Source: Microbotryum silenes-acaulis (Eukaryota; Basidiomycota; Microbotryomycetes; Microbotryales; Microbotryaceae). From it: a DNA stretch of 64,000 bases. The stretch covers positions 558,001-622,000 of the forward strand of contig QPFY01000004.1 in the NCBI GenBank assembly GCA_003665825.1, in the 5' to 3' direction. The position numbers were made by a program, and so were the translations under genes. Shown here in pieces: positions 1 to 11,182 of the stretch. The stretch's first letter is position 1, and every line of letters begins with the position of its first letter. Under the pieces are notes generated by a model that was not told the DNA's origin, made no database searches, and saw only the letters and a program-made list of their open reading frames with translations.

Positions 1-443
1 GATGACGATGACGATGACGATGGTGATGACAATGGAAGCAGCAGCGGTGGTGGTGGAAGTGGTGAGATCCACAAGGGTGGGTTCGCTACGTTCTACTCGC
101 AGAACGGTGTAACCGGTAACTGCGGTTCCGTAGTGCAGGACTCGGACAAGGTTATTGCCTTGCCCACCGCGATGTACTCGGGAGGCTCGCACTGTGGCCA
201 AAAAATCGTCATCACCCGGGTCTCGAACGGAGCCCAGGTTACCGCGACCGTCCGTGACTCGTGCCCTGTAAGTAGCTTTCTTGAATATGCGGGTTGCGGC
301 ACGAATAGGGCTTCTTTGACTGACCTGGTCACGCCTACTAGACCTGCGTCAACAACGAGTGCCTCGATCTCTCGGTGGGAGCCTTCACCAAGATCGCGAC
401 CGAGGAGGAAGGCATGGTTGCCATCACATGGCAATGGGCTTAA
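1..443 (+). CDS. DPBB / expansin-like secreted protein, 3' part (5' end outside window)
   Basis: Exons 1-267 and 342-443, with a GTAAGT donor at 268 and a TAG acceptor ending at 341; the stop is TAA at 441-443. The reading frame is open from base 1, so the start lies upstream of the window. It opens with an Asp-rich run (GAT/GAC repeats), then a Ser/Gly linker, then a compact domain with the features of a fungal double-psi beta-barrel (RlpA/barwin/expansin-like): GGFATFYSQNGVTGNCG near its start, a VIALPTAMY strand, a Cys before KIVITRV, VRDSCP at the splice junction, and a C-terminal segment ending in a TWQW motif. The family is usually secreted and associated with cell walls, and normally lacks hydrolase activity. 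The gene at 60240-62196 (-) has a nearly identical barrel with an intron at exactly the same codon (after DSCP), so the two are clear paralogues. Confidence 0.85.
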
Positions 444-1395
444 TTGGACAAGCTACTACGACTTGTGAAGCGTGTTGAGACGTGGATGTGATAGGCCAAG
501 TGACAGTAATTCTTCTGCTTTTTCGCAATCATTCTTCTCGAGCCCCACTTGTGCGACTTCACTTTTATGTCGTTGTCGTTCCGCAGTGAATTCGTTCATC
601 TTCACTTCTTCGTTCTGGCAGGTCAGAGCATATTGCCCCAGGTCACCTTTGTAGATCGTCGTTCCTTGGCACGTCTTTACTCGTTGCGCCTGGTTTTGTT
701 CCAATTTCACATTTGATACCTCTTAATCACGGTTCGACGAGTTTGGAAGCCCCTCGGCTCGCTTCGAGAATTCAGCACGGTGACAATGACGCAGTGGCGC
801 ATGCCGCTGTCTCACCTTTCGAGGATCCTGCTTCACGGGTTGTTAACGTGTGATCTCTCTCTCTTTCTTTTGTAGTCATAGCCAGTTTTATTTGAAAATG
901 CTGCACCGTGTGTGAAAACCAGACCGTGTTTCACCGCCGAAGGCTCGGCTCCTTCGGGGTCTCGGCCGGCCTGCTCCCGATCGGGACCTTGGGCGGGTGG
1001 GGGCGGTGCAAGCACTCGGGCTCGATTCTGAAGCTCTGAAAAGCGGCGAGCCCCTTTGTCCGCGCTCTCGCTCCTCGCTCTACCTCGACGACCAAACTTT
1101 GCAAAGGTACGCTACCTAATCCAGAGATGACACTCTATGATCTCAGACTGACGATCAACCTTGTAACTCTCTTCTCATCGCACGCTCAACTGCGGACGCG
1201 GTCTCCCCACACTCGTCATGGCTCGCGAACATTCTCTCGTGGCGACACACCTCTCCCGCCCTACGCCACCGCCACTCGCCTATGCATCACCTCTGTGTCC
1301 AAATCTACGACACACGCTCACCACTTCTGCACACTGTGGACGAAACCTGATCTCACCCGTGTCTGGACACCCCCGACTTCGTTCGTTCAGCCAAA
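444..1395. other. Intergenic region, no gene seen
   Basis: Holds the 3' flank of the DPBB gene and the promoter of the fimbrin gene. Short ORFs occur on both strands but have no recognisable domain or splice context. The part around 1200-1390 is pyrimidine-rich, as expected for a fungal 5' leader. Confidence 0.6.
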
Positions 1396-4378
1396 ATGAA
1401 CGTCATCAAGCTGCAGCGCAAGTACCCCAACTTCTCTCAAGAGGAGATGATGGGTCTCGTCAATCAATTCAAGTGAGTGTTTCGAGCTTAGTCGAAGTAC
1501 TCCACTCGATCTTCCCTTCGATGCCATCTACACGACATGTCAAGCTCGATCGATCCCGTCCGGCCGACCGGCGAGGGGCCGAGCCTGTCCACTGCACGCT
1601 CGGCCAAGCGAGTCGTGCACAATCATGGACCTTCCGAGGGAAGATGGGACCGGAGGCAAGAGTGTGTTTTCTAGCAGCATAATGGTTCCAACCCACAGGC
1701 GCACGACGGGCACGGGTGGACTGACGGGACTGTGTCGTCATCGAACCGAACGGCTCGTGATTCATCCCGACCGTCGAGTTGTTTCTGGCTGACTCAAGCC
1801 TCTGGGGTCTGTGTGTCTGCAGCACCATCGATCTCGACTCGACGGGCCGTTTGCCCAAGTCGACCGTTCTGACTTCCTTGTCCTCGGGCGCCTTGTCGTC
1901 ATCCGCCGCCGGCAAGTACACCTACGACCAAGTCCGCGAGACACTCAAGCAGGTCAACCTCGATTCTTCGGGAGCGGTCGAGCTCGACGACTTTGTGGAT
2001 CTCGTCTCGAAGTTGCGAGAAGGTGCAGGAGCGGGAGCAGGTCAGGTCTTGAGGGGCGGCGCGTTGAGCGGACTGATCGGGGCCAACTCGGGAACAAAAG
2101 CTGCTGTCGGCGCTGGTCCCACCGGCGCTGGGGGAGGTGCTGGCTCGACTGGGGGTGGTGGAAAGGTGCTCGTTCAGGGATCCAACACCAACATCACCCA
2201 CTCGATCAACGAGGACGAACGAACCGAGTTCACGAGGCACATCAACCAGGTCAGAAGATTTTGATCGTCGCTGAATGACCAGCAGGGGTCGGCATGAGCT
2301 GACTGCGAATTGTGTACGATTTTCGCGTATGGTCTAGGTCCTTGCTGGAGATGCCGATATTGGATCGAGGCTGCCCATCCCCACCGACACGATGCAAATC
2401 TTCGACGAGTGCCGAGGTAAGTCGAGCTCCCACTTTTCACAACGACCCCTTTTCGGGCTGATACTTCAAAGTGTAACATAACCACAGATGGTCTCATTCT
2501 CTCCAAATTGATCAACGACTCGGTCCCCGACACGATCGATGAGCGTGTGCTCAACAAGCCCAAGGCAGCCAAGAAGGCGCCGTCGGCCATGCCCGCACCT
2601 TCGGGAGGAGCGGCTAAATCTATCAACGCCTTCCAGATGACCGAAAACAACAACCTTGTCATCTCTTCTTCGAAAGCGCTCGGCTTGTCCGTCGTCAACA
2701 TCGGCGCCTCGGACTTGGTCGAAGGCCGTGAACACCTCATCCTCGGTCTTATTTGGCAGATCATCCGCAAAGGTCTCCTCAACAAGATCGACATCAAGCT
2801 TCACCCAGAGCTGTATCGACTCCTTGAGGATGATGAGACCCTGGAGCAATTCCTACGCTTGCCCCCAGACCAAATCTTACTGCGATGGTTCAACTATCAT
2901 CTGAAGGCTGCGAACTGGCCTCGACGGTGAGTGCAATATGGCGAGGAAGATATTCGCACTCTAGCAAAGATTGATTCCAGAGATATCCACCCACCACATG
3001 CAGAGTCTCCAACTTTTCGAAGGACGTCTCGGATGGAGAGAACTACACCGTACTATTGAATCAGCTCAAGCCCGAGTCCTGCTCTCGTGCACCTTTGCAG
3101 GAGCGAGATTTGCACAACCGTGCCGAGCAGGTGAGCAACTGTGGCATCATGTGGGGCGTTCACGTTTGGTGAGGTTTTCCAGATCTCATGCACTCTCTCG
3201 CTCTGTCGTTGCAGGTCTTGCAAAACGCCGATGCGATTGGTTGCCGCAAATACTTGACAGCGAGCTCGCTCGTTGCCGGGAACGCCAAGCTCAACCTGGC
3301 TTTCGTCGCCAATCTGTTCAACACTTGGCCGTGCCTTGAACCTCTCGAGGAGAACGAGCGACCCGTCATTGAGGACTTTGATGCCGAAGGAGAGCGCGAA
3401 GCCCGCGTGTTCACGCTCTGGCTCAACTCGCTTGATGTCGACCCGGGAGTGTATGATTTGTTCGAGAATCTCAGGGTGGGTCGGTGCCACTGGTGCTCCA
3501 TGGTTATAGGCGGCGAGTTGATCTGATTGTGGCCTTCGACCTTGCCCACCAGGATGGTTTGGTCCTGCTCCAAGCCTTCGACAAGGTCATCCCCGGCTCG
3601 GTGGTCTGGCGCCGTGTTGCCAAGACACCCCTTCCTCTTTCGCGATTCAAGGCCGTTGAGAACACCAACTATGCTGTCGACCTCGCCAAGGCGAACAGGA
3701 TGCAGATGGTCGGCATTCAAGGCTCGGATCTCGTCGATGGTTCTCGCACGCTCACGCTCGGCCTGGTCTGGCAAATGATGCGCCGCAACATCCTCGCCAC
3801 GATGGCCAGTCTCAGCAAGGGTGGTCGCGAGATTACGGACAGTGATATCGTCAAATGGGCGAACGACCAAGTTGCCAAGGGAGGCAAGCGTTCGACCATG
3901 CGCAACTTTAAGGACCCGAGCTTGAAGACCGGTCACTTCTTCCTCGATCTGTTGGACTCGCTCAAGCCCGGCTACGTCGACTACACACTCGTGTACGAGG
4001 GCAGGAACGAAGAGGAGTGCAAGGCAAATGGTAAGATTAGGTGAATCTTTCGCTTCCTTTCAGATAGACTCTGACCTGGACGTGGTCATCTCCGTATAGC
4101 CAAACTTGCGATTAGTATCGCCCGGAAGCTCGGTAAGTTGCTGTTGGGGCTGCGTGGGTGCGCTCTCTGTAACGCTGACGCTAGTCTCTTTTGCGCGCGC
4201 GCAGGCTCCCTCATCTTTATCGTTGCCGAGGACATTGTGGAAGTCCGACCGCGTCTCATCCTGACGTTCACGGCCGCGCTGAGTAAGCCGACTTGACCCG
4301 ACACCGGTACCGTGAGCAGCTTGGCTGAGCCGCATTTATTGTCCTTTTCGCACAGTGGCTCTTCAAGGTGCTCACTAA
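1396..4378 (+). CDS. SAC6: Fimbrin / plastin, actin-bundling protein
   Basis: Ten exons: 1396-1472, 1823-2249, 2338-2416, 2488-2926, 3004-3130, 3215-3475, 3553-4030, 4100-4132, 4205-4282, 4356-4378; they sum to 2022 nt (673 aa). The N-terminus (residues about 10-85) has an EF-hand pair (NTIDLDSTGR, VNLDSSGAVELDDF). A Gly/Ala-rich linker follows, then four calponin-homology domains in tandem, with typical fimbrin signatures such as DGLILSKLINDSVPDTIDER, LGLIWQIIRKGLL, NTNYAVDLAKANRMQMVGI and LGLVWQMMRR. The end (EDIVEVRPRLILTF) is the usual fimbrin C-terminus. Fimbrins crosslink actin filaments in cortical patches and cables and support endocytosis. The Gly-rich insert between the EF-hands and CH1 is longer than I expect for yeast Sac6. 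The ATG at 1396 follows an AAA context and starts the canonical MNVIKLQRKYP. Confidence 0.93.
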
Positions 4379-5253
4379 AAACAACGAATACGAGATACCT
4401 GAAGTGGATGGAACAGGAACAACTTTTGGGATAAGGAGGCTACTCAGGTACGATGGGCGTGTGACGTGTCACTACGTGTGTTGCATTAGGTTTGTGATGA
4501 AATTGAACGTGAGGCAACGATACCGAGCCGATGGACCGACGATTAGCGAGCGACTTCTGATTGGTCGAACAGACGTCGTGACTCGAATCCCACCGTGCTG
4601 CTGACACTGGCCCACGCGCTGGCCCACGCGTGCCCCCGGCCGCGCCGGCCGCGCCGGCTCCCACGCGCTGTTGCAGGCCCAGAGCAGCCCAGGGCCTCCC
4701 AGGACCTCACGCTTGGGGCAGTTTGGGGTCGAAGTGTGCGCTTCCGCCCCGCCTGCTTTCTCCTCTTTCTACCTTCCACATTCCATCCACTTTCACTTTC
4801 TCCCAGGTCGCGTCGTCGCACCTTCGCCCCCTTCTCTGTGCGCAGAGCAAGAAGACACTTTGTTTGTTCTTCACCCCCCTCGTCCAGCTTCCGCAAGCTC
4901 TCGACCCGGCTGGTCCCCCCCTCAAAAGTTGGTCAGCCCGCAAATAGACCCCCTTCAAGCGCCTTTCGTTCTCTCCGCCCCGCGCCCACCTCGTCGGGCC
5001 TTTCCAAACAACCTCAACCCACCGCTCCAATTACCTCCACCGAGTGAGTGACTCACTACCTACAGTTCTAGTTCAATCCGGGCTTCGCCGTGACCTGGCT
5101 CTATGCACGGTCCTGATCTCCCGTGGAGGGCCTTGTCGCTGACCCAGTGACCCTCCACATCTTATCAGGCTTCTCGACTTCCTTACCCGTAGCCAAGATG
5201 CAGACCTTCACTCCCACCACTTCGTGCCTTCGCACGCACAACAACATTCAAAA
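4379..5253 (+). promoter_or_regulatory. bZIP gene leader: 5' UTR intron and overlapping upstream ORF
   Basis: The segment from 4600 to 5040 is GC- and pyrimidine-rich. A consensus intron runs from GTGAGT at 5044 to TTATCAG ending at 5168. After splicing, the first ATG is at 5198 in a good context (A at -3). It opens a 47-codon ORF ending at 5341, in a different frame from the bZIP ORF that begins at 5254. Ribosomes starting at 5198 would therefore run past the bZIP start. GCN4/cpc-1 genes are classically under upstream-ORF control, which fits, but the regulation here is inferred. Confidence 0.5.
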
Positions 5254-6603
5254 ATGCGAATTGACTCTGGCGGATTTCAACCCGGCCCAGTTCCGAGGCA
5301 GGCCGCGTGCCGTGTCGACGACGAACGGGTCCCGTATCTAAACCGTCCGTGCCCTAGTCTCGAACCCACCGCGTCGCTCGTCGACCTCGTCCATCCCCCC
5401 TCTCCGGCCGATGATGGACGCCATGGTCACGTTAATCCCTTCCACCCTGGTCACGTATCTCCCGCTCTGTCCCCTTCGCTGAGTGCCGGTCTCGCCCTGC
5501 CATCTTCGATCACATCGATCAGCGACCTCGCCTCGATCCCGTCGCTGAATTTGAGCGATGCAACGCACGAGCAAAGTCGACGGAATGAAACAATCTCACC
5601 ACCGCATCCTGTCACACCGACGGTGCCACAACAAGAACAACTCAACAAATTTAAACACGAGGAACTGCTTGCCAAGGCCTTCATGATGGGTCAGTCTCGG
5701 GCTCTTCAGTTTCGGGTTATTCTCGGGCTCATCCTTGCTTGCTTGCCCTCTACCGCCATTTCAGACTTTCTGAACATGCCTTTGGACTCGTCGTACTCGC
5801 CTCCCCCCGCTCTATCGCTGAACTTACCCGCAATCGATGCCTCGTCGTTCGAGACATCTCCGTCCGCGTCGATTGATACCACAGCCGTTCTCGCTGCCCT
5901 GATGGGCAACCTCCCATCGATGAACCAAGGCATCATCAGCTTTGATCAACTTCTCGACTCGCCTCTAGGCCTCGAGAACAGCCCTTTTTCCGAATTTTCG
6001 TGCTCACCGCTATTCGACGATTTCGCCGCCGGCGAACTACCGCCTCCCCTCGACTACTCGCTCTTTGCGCCCCTCAAAACTCTCGTCGCGCCACCGCCGA
6101 CCCCTACTGCTCAGTCAGGTACGGCGTTCTTGCCCACGCCCCGCTCGTCGCTCAGGCCACTCGCCCCTGCCGTCGAACCCGCGGCGGTTGCCTCGCCCGC
6201 CGTCGCCTCGTCTTCCAACTCCCCCGGCGTCAAGCCCGCTCCTAATGGATTCCGTAAAACGCAGATGCTTGACTTGGCGGCCCCAGTTCAAGCTCGCACC
6301 GTTCTACTGCCTTCCAAGACGACAAGGAAGCGCAAGACCACCGCTGCCGAGCGTGAGATCGTCAAGCGCATCGCCTCTGGCGAGATCGAGCCCACCTTCG
6401 AGTCCTTAGCGACCCCGAGCGACTTGCCTGAAGAGGTCGTTGCAGCTGTCGAGAAGAAGAGGTTGCAAAACACCATCTCGGCGAGAAAGTCGAGGATGAG
6501 GAAAATGGAGAGGGTGCAAGAGCTTGAGACGGAGAATGAGCAGCTAAAACAGCAGAACCGCCAGTTGCTCGACCGCATCGCTTCGTTGGAAGCTTCTGGT
6601 TAG
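5254..6603 (+). CDS. bZIP transcription factor, GCN4/CPC1-like
   Basis: Two exons, 5254-5689 and 5765-6603 (GTCAGT donor, TTTCAG acceptor), giving 424 aa. The C-terminal about 75 residues form a bZIP domain. A basic region KKRLQNTISARKSRMRK carries the N-x7-R contact motif, followed by a leucine zipper with heptad L/N positions (VQELETENEQLKQQNRQLL). The placement at the very C-terminus and a preceding 'EKKRLQNT' junction match the Gcn4/Cpc1 class, general amino-acid control activators. The rest is Pro/Ser/Ala-rich with short acidic-hydrophobic patches (for example FDDFAAGELPPPLDYSLFAPL, split around 6010-6070) likely to be activation segments. I chose ATG 5254 because it is the first ATG in the bZIP frame. 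An alternative N-terminus from ATG 5198 would need an unseen intron or a frameshift. Confidence 0.82.
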   Translation: MRIDSGGFQPGPVPRQAACRVDDERVPYLNRPCPSLEPTASLVDLVHPPSPADDGRHGHVNPFHPGHVSPALSPSLSAGLALPSSITSISDLASIPSLNLSDATHEQSRRNETISPPHPVTPTVPQQEQLNKFKHEELLAKAFMMGQSRALQFRVILGLILACLPSTAISDFLNMPLDSSYSPPPALSLNLPAIDASSFETSPSASIDTTAVLAALMGNLPSMNQGIISFDQLLDSPLGLENSPFSEFSCSPLFDDFAAGELPPPLDYSLFAPLKTLVAPPPTPTAQSGTAFLPTPRSSLRPLAPAVEPAAVASPAVASSSNSPGVKPAPNGFRKTQMLDLAAPVQARTVLLPSKTTRKRKTTAAEREIVKRIASGEIEPTFESLATPSDLPEEVVAAVEKKRLQNTISARKSRMRKMERVQELETENEQLKQQNRQLLDRIASLEASG

Positions 6604-7886
6604 GGTTACGACTAGCTTTTAGAAGATACCTTCGTAGCTAACCGTCCTTTTTGATGACCTTCTCTGCAAATGGTATCTCGAGTCTCTTGTGAAATTGGTC
6701 CCCGATATGTTCTCCCTTGTGAAATGCCGTCCCCCGCCCCGAGCCACTTCGTGTGCGAAATCCGGGACGAGGACTCGTTTAGCCAAGTTTCATGACGAGA
6801 TTGACATGACTAATGACTGCTGGAGTAGACCAAGAGATGACCGCTCAATCATTTCGCCGCACGTGTGAATGACGGTAAAGGATGCATATGCCGAGCCCCG
6901 AGCAACATGAAGTGGAGACAGGGGCGTCTCAAAAGGAAGGTCACGTGATGCAAGTCGCCTTAGCTTATCGATCCGCCGCCTCACGTGCCGTTCGCGGCCC
7001 CGGTGAAACCCTGATCTTTTCAGTCTCGACCCTCGGAGGTTCAACAGGACGGTTCATCTTGCGGTGTGGGAGGCGTTCAGAAGCTCGGTTGAGAAAATTA
7101 TGAACCCTGAAGCTCTTTTAAAGTTAGAGCTGAAGGTTTGTCTGATGTCATCTGCAAGGAGGAATCTGCGGCTAATCCGAAGGCTTCGAGGCGAGGCATG
7201 CGCTGGGACAACAATTGCTCGAGACGTGCAAGAACGAGCGCACGTGCGCTCAAGTGCTCGAGTCGATGAAATAGTTACCAGACGTGCTACAACGACGTGG
7301 AAGATGCCATTTTTTTGTGGCTGTCGGAGAGGATTCAGCTTTAATTTTTCCAAGTTGTCATATGCCCCTGATGCTACATGACTGCAGTATGCTTCACAAG
7401 AGGAGCGTGATCCACCTCGCGCAAACGCCTGGCACGGCGCTTTTGATTGGTCGAAGGTGCATCGCGCGCTTGCCGTATCGGGCCCTGGGATCTCGCTCGC
7501 AATAGGCCGCGTTCCCAATGCCCAAATTGCCCAATGCCGAACCAATCACGCGACAGACGTCAGGTCGTGGGACATCATGACTTTCCAAAAATACATCTGC
7601 ATAAGCGTTGGAGGCAAACATTTTTCGTCCCGAGGCCGCCGGCCAGGGGTGTCGAACGGGGGGCAAGGGGAGCATGGAACGTGTCGATCAAGACTAATAG
7701 TCCGAGCGCCTCCGAGCCGGCGGGCGACTAGACCCTCGACCTTAAGATAATCTTCCGTCCCTCTGCTCTCCTTCGCACACCTTCCCTTCTCTTAAATTTC
7801 TCCGCCCCTTAAGATCGGTCCCTACCTATCTTCATCTTCTTCTCTAACCCCTCCCTAGAGGAAGTTGTACTGCGTGCGCCGCGGAC
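6604..7886. other. Intergenic region, no gene seen
   Basis: About 1.28 kb between the bZIP gene and the transporter. No ORF has a recognisable domain. The last 150 bases before 7887 are C/T-rich, as in a fungal promoter and leader. Confidence 0.6.
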
Positions 7887-10698
7887 ATGGCTACGATGCC
7901 GCTTTCCCACGACTCCATAACCGAGAAGCAGCCGGTTTCGCAGCAGACTTCGAACGGGACTGGCTCCGGACGAACGTCGCTCAGCAACGCCGACCGTGAA
8001 GCCCTTTTGCAAGATGCGCTCTACCCCGACGACAGTTACACCGCCAACGGTACCTACTGGGCTGACTGTGAGTTGTGTTCACTTTTCATGGCTGCTCGGG
8101 AGGGCATTCGTCGTTGTCGCACGTCGGTCTCGCGGTCGCGGTCGGCGTTGGCTGGAGGCGCTTAGCTGGGCCTTCCAACAGGCTCGCTCCGCCACCCTTC
8201 GAATTACGCGCGCTGACGGGTCTAGCCTCCTCCGCACTCTGATGCTCATTCGCAGTGCCCAAGGGTGAGCGGCGCAAGTGGATCAATGAAGAGAGCAACA
8301 AGGAGGCTCTCCGAGAACTCAAGGCCATCGGTGCTTCGGCCAAGATCGATCCTCTGGCTCCCCTCGGCGCCTACTTCCGCAAATATGTCAGCAACGGTCA
8401 GTTCAAAATCGGTGTCGGCGCCTAAGCAAGTCAAATCGGCGACTTGCACCGGGTCGGGGCGTCGATGGACGAATGTCGCCTGACTGTGCCCCCGACCGAC
8501 TTGCGCCGAAAAGCTTGCCCGGGGTACGCCCAAGACTACTGGAGACTGACAAACGCTCGCGATGCGCTACGCCATGACTCGGAACAGGTATGGGTCTTTT
8601 CGTCGAAGGCTTCGTCCTGTTCTCGATTGGCAATTTGCAACCGTTGTTCGCCGCCGTCTGGCCTCAGTGCTGGGGCAAGAAGCACCAGGTTTGCAACAAG
8701 AATTTGATCGCAAGTGTCACTTACCTCGAAATCGTCGGTATCATCATCGGTCAACTTCTCGTCGGTTGGGAGGCGGATTTCATCGGCCGCAAGTTCGGTC
8801 TTGTCCAGGATGCCGTCGTCATGTTGATCGGTGTCATCATGCTCACCTCCGTGTGGGGCGCGACCCTCCAAGGATGGGTCATCGCCTACACCATCTCCCT
8901 CTTCATCTATGGTATCGGTGAGTGACTTTCTGAGAGAGCGTCATACCATCATGGAAGACCATCGGGAACTAACGCTGTATATGCTCTTCCCCAATAAGGC
9001 GTTGGTGGTGAATATCCGACTTGCGGTACCCGTTCGATCGAGCGGGACTTGGCCGGCCCGGAGGGTGCCCGTGATGATCGCTTGCACCGTGGTCGCAACG
9101 TAGTTTTAGCTTTCCTCATGCAAGGTTGGGGACAAGTCTTTAATCAGGCGCTTCTTATGTTGCTCCTGTTCATCTTCCACTCTGGCCGAACCGAACCTCC
9201 CTACTCCGAGAAGGCTGCCCAGTACACCTTCCGTGTATCGTTTGGCATCATCGGCCTCCTTCACGCATGGCTCGCCTACTTCCGTTACTACCACATCAAG
9301 GACGCCGATCTTATTGTCCAGGCCGCCAAGAAGCGCTCCAACGTTTCCGGCTACGACACTGTTTCGCTCAAGCTCGTCTGCTCGCACTACTGGGGTCGTT
9401 TGATCGCCACTGCTGCCGGTTGGTTCGCGACCGATATCTTGTCAGTTCGGCTCGTTTCGCTTCGGTGGGATGACGCTTCCTCTGACATTCGTGCTTCATC
9501 TTGTATGCCCATAGCTTCTACGGTAACAAGGTCTTCCAAGGTATCTTCATCCAAATCATCAAGCCTGGAGCCTCGCTGTGGGTCACTTGGGAGTACTCTC
9601 TCCTTGTACGTTTTCGCGCTGCACACGCGCCACTTTTGCAATCCCCGCAGCTTTCGCTGACGTTGGTCCTGTTTGCTCGCGCCACTACAGAACGCTGTCG
9701 TCTCCATGTGCGGTTACTACGTCGCGGCCGGACTTATCGATCACAAGCGCTACGGTCGCGTGAGGATGCAGCAGATCGGTTTCGCCTTCAACTTTGCTGC
9801 CTTCCTCGCCTGTGCCATCTGGTACGATCAGCGTAAGTCTCCTTCCTGAAGGAACCGGTCTCTTGTGTGATTTTGATCCAGGTTGACTGACATCCGCTGC
9901 TCATTTCTTGGGCTCATCAGTCCGCAAGCCTGGAGCTCCGATCAAGATGTTCCAGTTCTTGTACTTCATGTCGTCCTTCTTCGTTCAGGTATGTCATCCG
10001 TCTTCTCGCAGTCCTCTCGCAGGATCCCCAGTTCGAGATCGGCATTGCAGAGGTACTGACGTTGTGCCTCCCCATCTTGACAGTTCGGTCCTAACTGCAC
10101 CACTTTCCTCGTCGCCGCCGAAGTGTACCCCGCCAACGTGCGTGGTAGTGCTCACGGATTCTCGGCTGCCTCCGGAAAGCTCGGAGCTCTCGTCCCCACC
10201 GTCCTTTACAACTACATCGACAACCACACCAAGTTCTGGTTCGTGCCATGGTTCGGTCTCATTGGTGCCGTCCTCACCTGGATGTTCTTGCCCGATACGA
10301 CTGGTCTTGATCTTCGCGAACAAGAGCGATACTGGCAGTGCGTTCGTTCGGGCCACCCCGAGGAATACCACGGTATCGCCGTCCACCCACGCCATCTCAG
10401 TTGGTATGAACGCACCGTCCTCAAGCGTCAGGTTCACTACGACCCCGTCCAGGACCGTCTCGACCGCATCGAGGAGCTGCGCATCTTGTTCGAGTCGCAC
10501 GTCATCGCGCAGAACGACGAGTCTGGAGATTCTGACGAGGTCGACCACGCCTTCATCACGCCCAATGTCGTCAAATACTTCGAGTCCGAGGGTGACCTCG
10601 GCGAGAAGATCCAGACGCAGAGCAAGAAGGAGCGAGCCTTGCACGAGAGCGCGCCTGACGTTCGCATGCGATCCAAGCTCCATGAGCAGTTGGAGTAA
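7887..10698 (+). CDS. Major facilitator transporter, phosphate:H+ symporter (PHS) family
   Basis: Eight exons: 7887-8067, 8256-8396, 8588-8917, 8999-9440, 9515-9605, 9691-9832, 9921-9988, 10084-10698; total 2010 nt, 669 aa. After a hydrophilic N-terminus of about 105 residues come some twelve hydrophobic segments with MFS landmarks: a loop GWEADFIGRKFG, the VGGEYPTCGTR motif after TM4, and FGPNCTTFLVAAEVYPANVRG in the second half. The last is diagnostic of the PHS family (Pho84 and plant Pht1 relatives). The large hydrophilic tail (about 150 aa) after the last membrane segment is unusual and rich in charged residues. Expected role: proton-coupled uptake of phosphate or a related organic phosphate at the plasma membrane. 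The exact substrate cannot be decided from sequence. Confidence 0.85.
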
Positions 10699-11182
10699 GG
10701 TTATTCAACAGTGTTCTCCTCGAGAAGCGTTCGTTCAATTATCGACTGGCGTGCGTCTTCAATCGCAAGCAGCGCTGGGTTATTCAATCATGTTCTCGTC
10801 GTTCTTTCTTCCTCTTCTCTTCTCTTTAGACAAGTTGTCTCCCCATCCTTTCACAGGTTGCTTGTATTTCCCACCGGAAGGAAGATGAACATTGATATGT
10901 GCCATCATTTACAGACCGAGACATGCCTAGAGTACGATAAAGCTCGTAGCCCCGAAAACTCTGCTCTTCCATAAAAGAGCACGGGGTTCTGCGTTACTTC
11001 TGAAGATCTGGTAAGAAGTCAAGTCGAATTGCAAGGTGTGCCTAGTGCAGAAGAACGGATATATGCGAAGGTGGGCTCCATTGATAGTGATACACAACAG
11101 GTTGACGATGGGCATGTGATGAATAAAAGTCAAGATATAGGAAGTGGACCGCGTGAGTATATGCACGTGGGATTGTTTTGGC
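10699..11182. other. Convergent 3' flanks of the transporter and the dioxygenase gene
   Basis: No gene seen; the space between two converging genes. AT-rich around 10850-11100. Confidence 0.6.

Noticed and set aside
5123..5341. Reading the bZIP N-terminus from ATG 5198 as the real protein start
   Set aside because: It is out of frame with the bZIP and no intron with acceptable borders joins the two; kept as a uORF instead.
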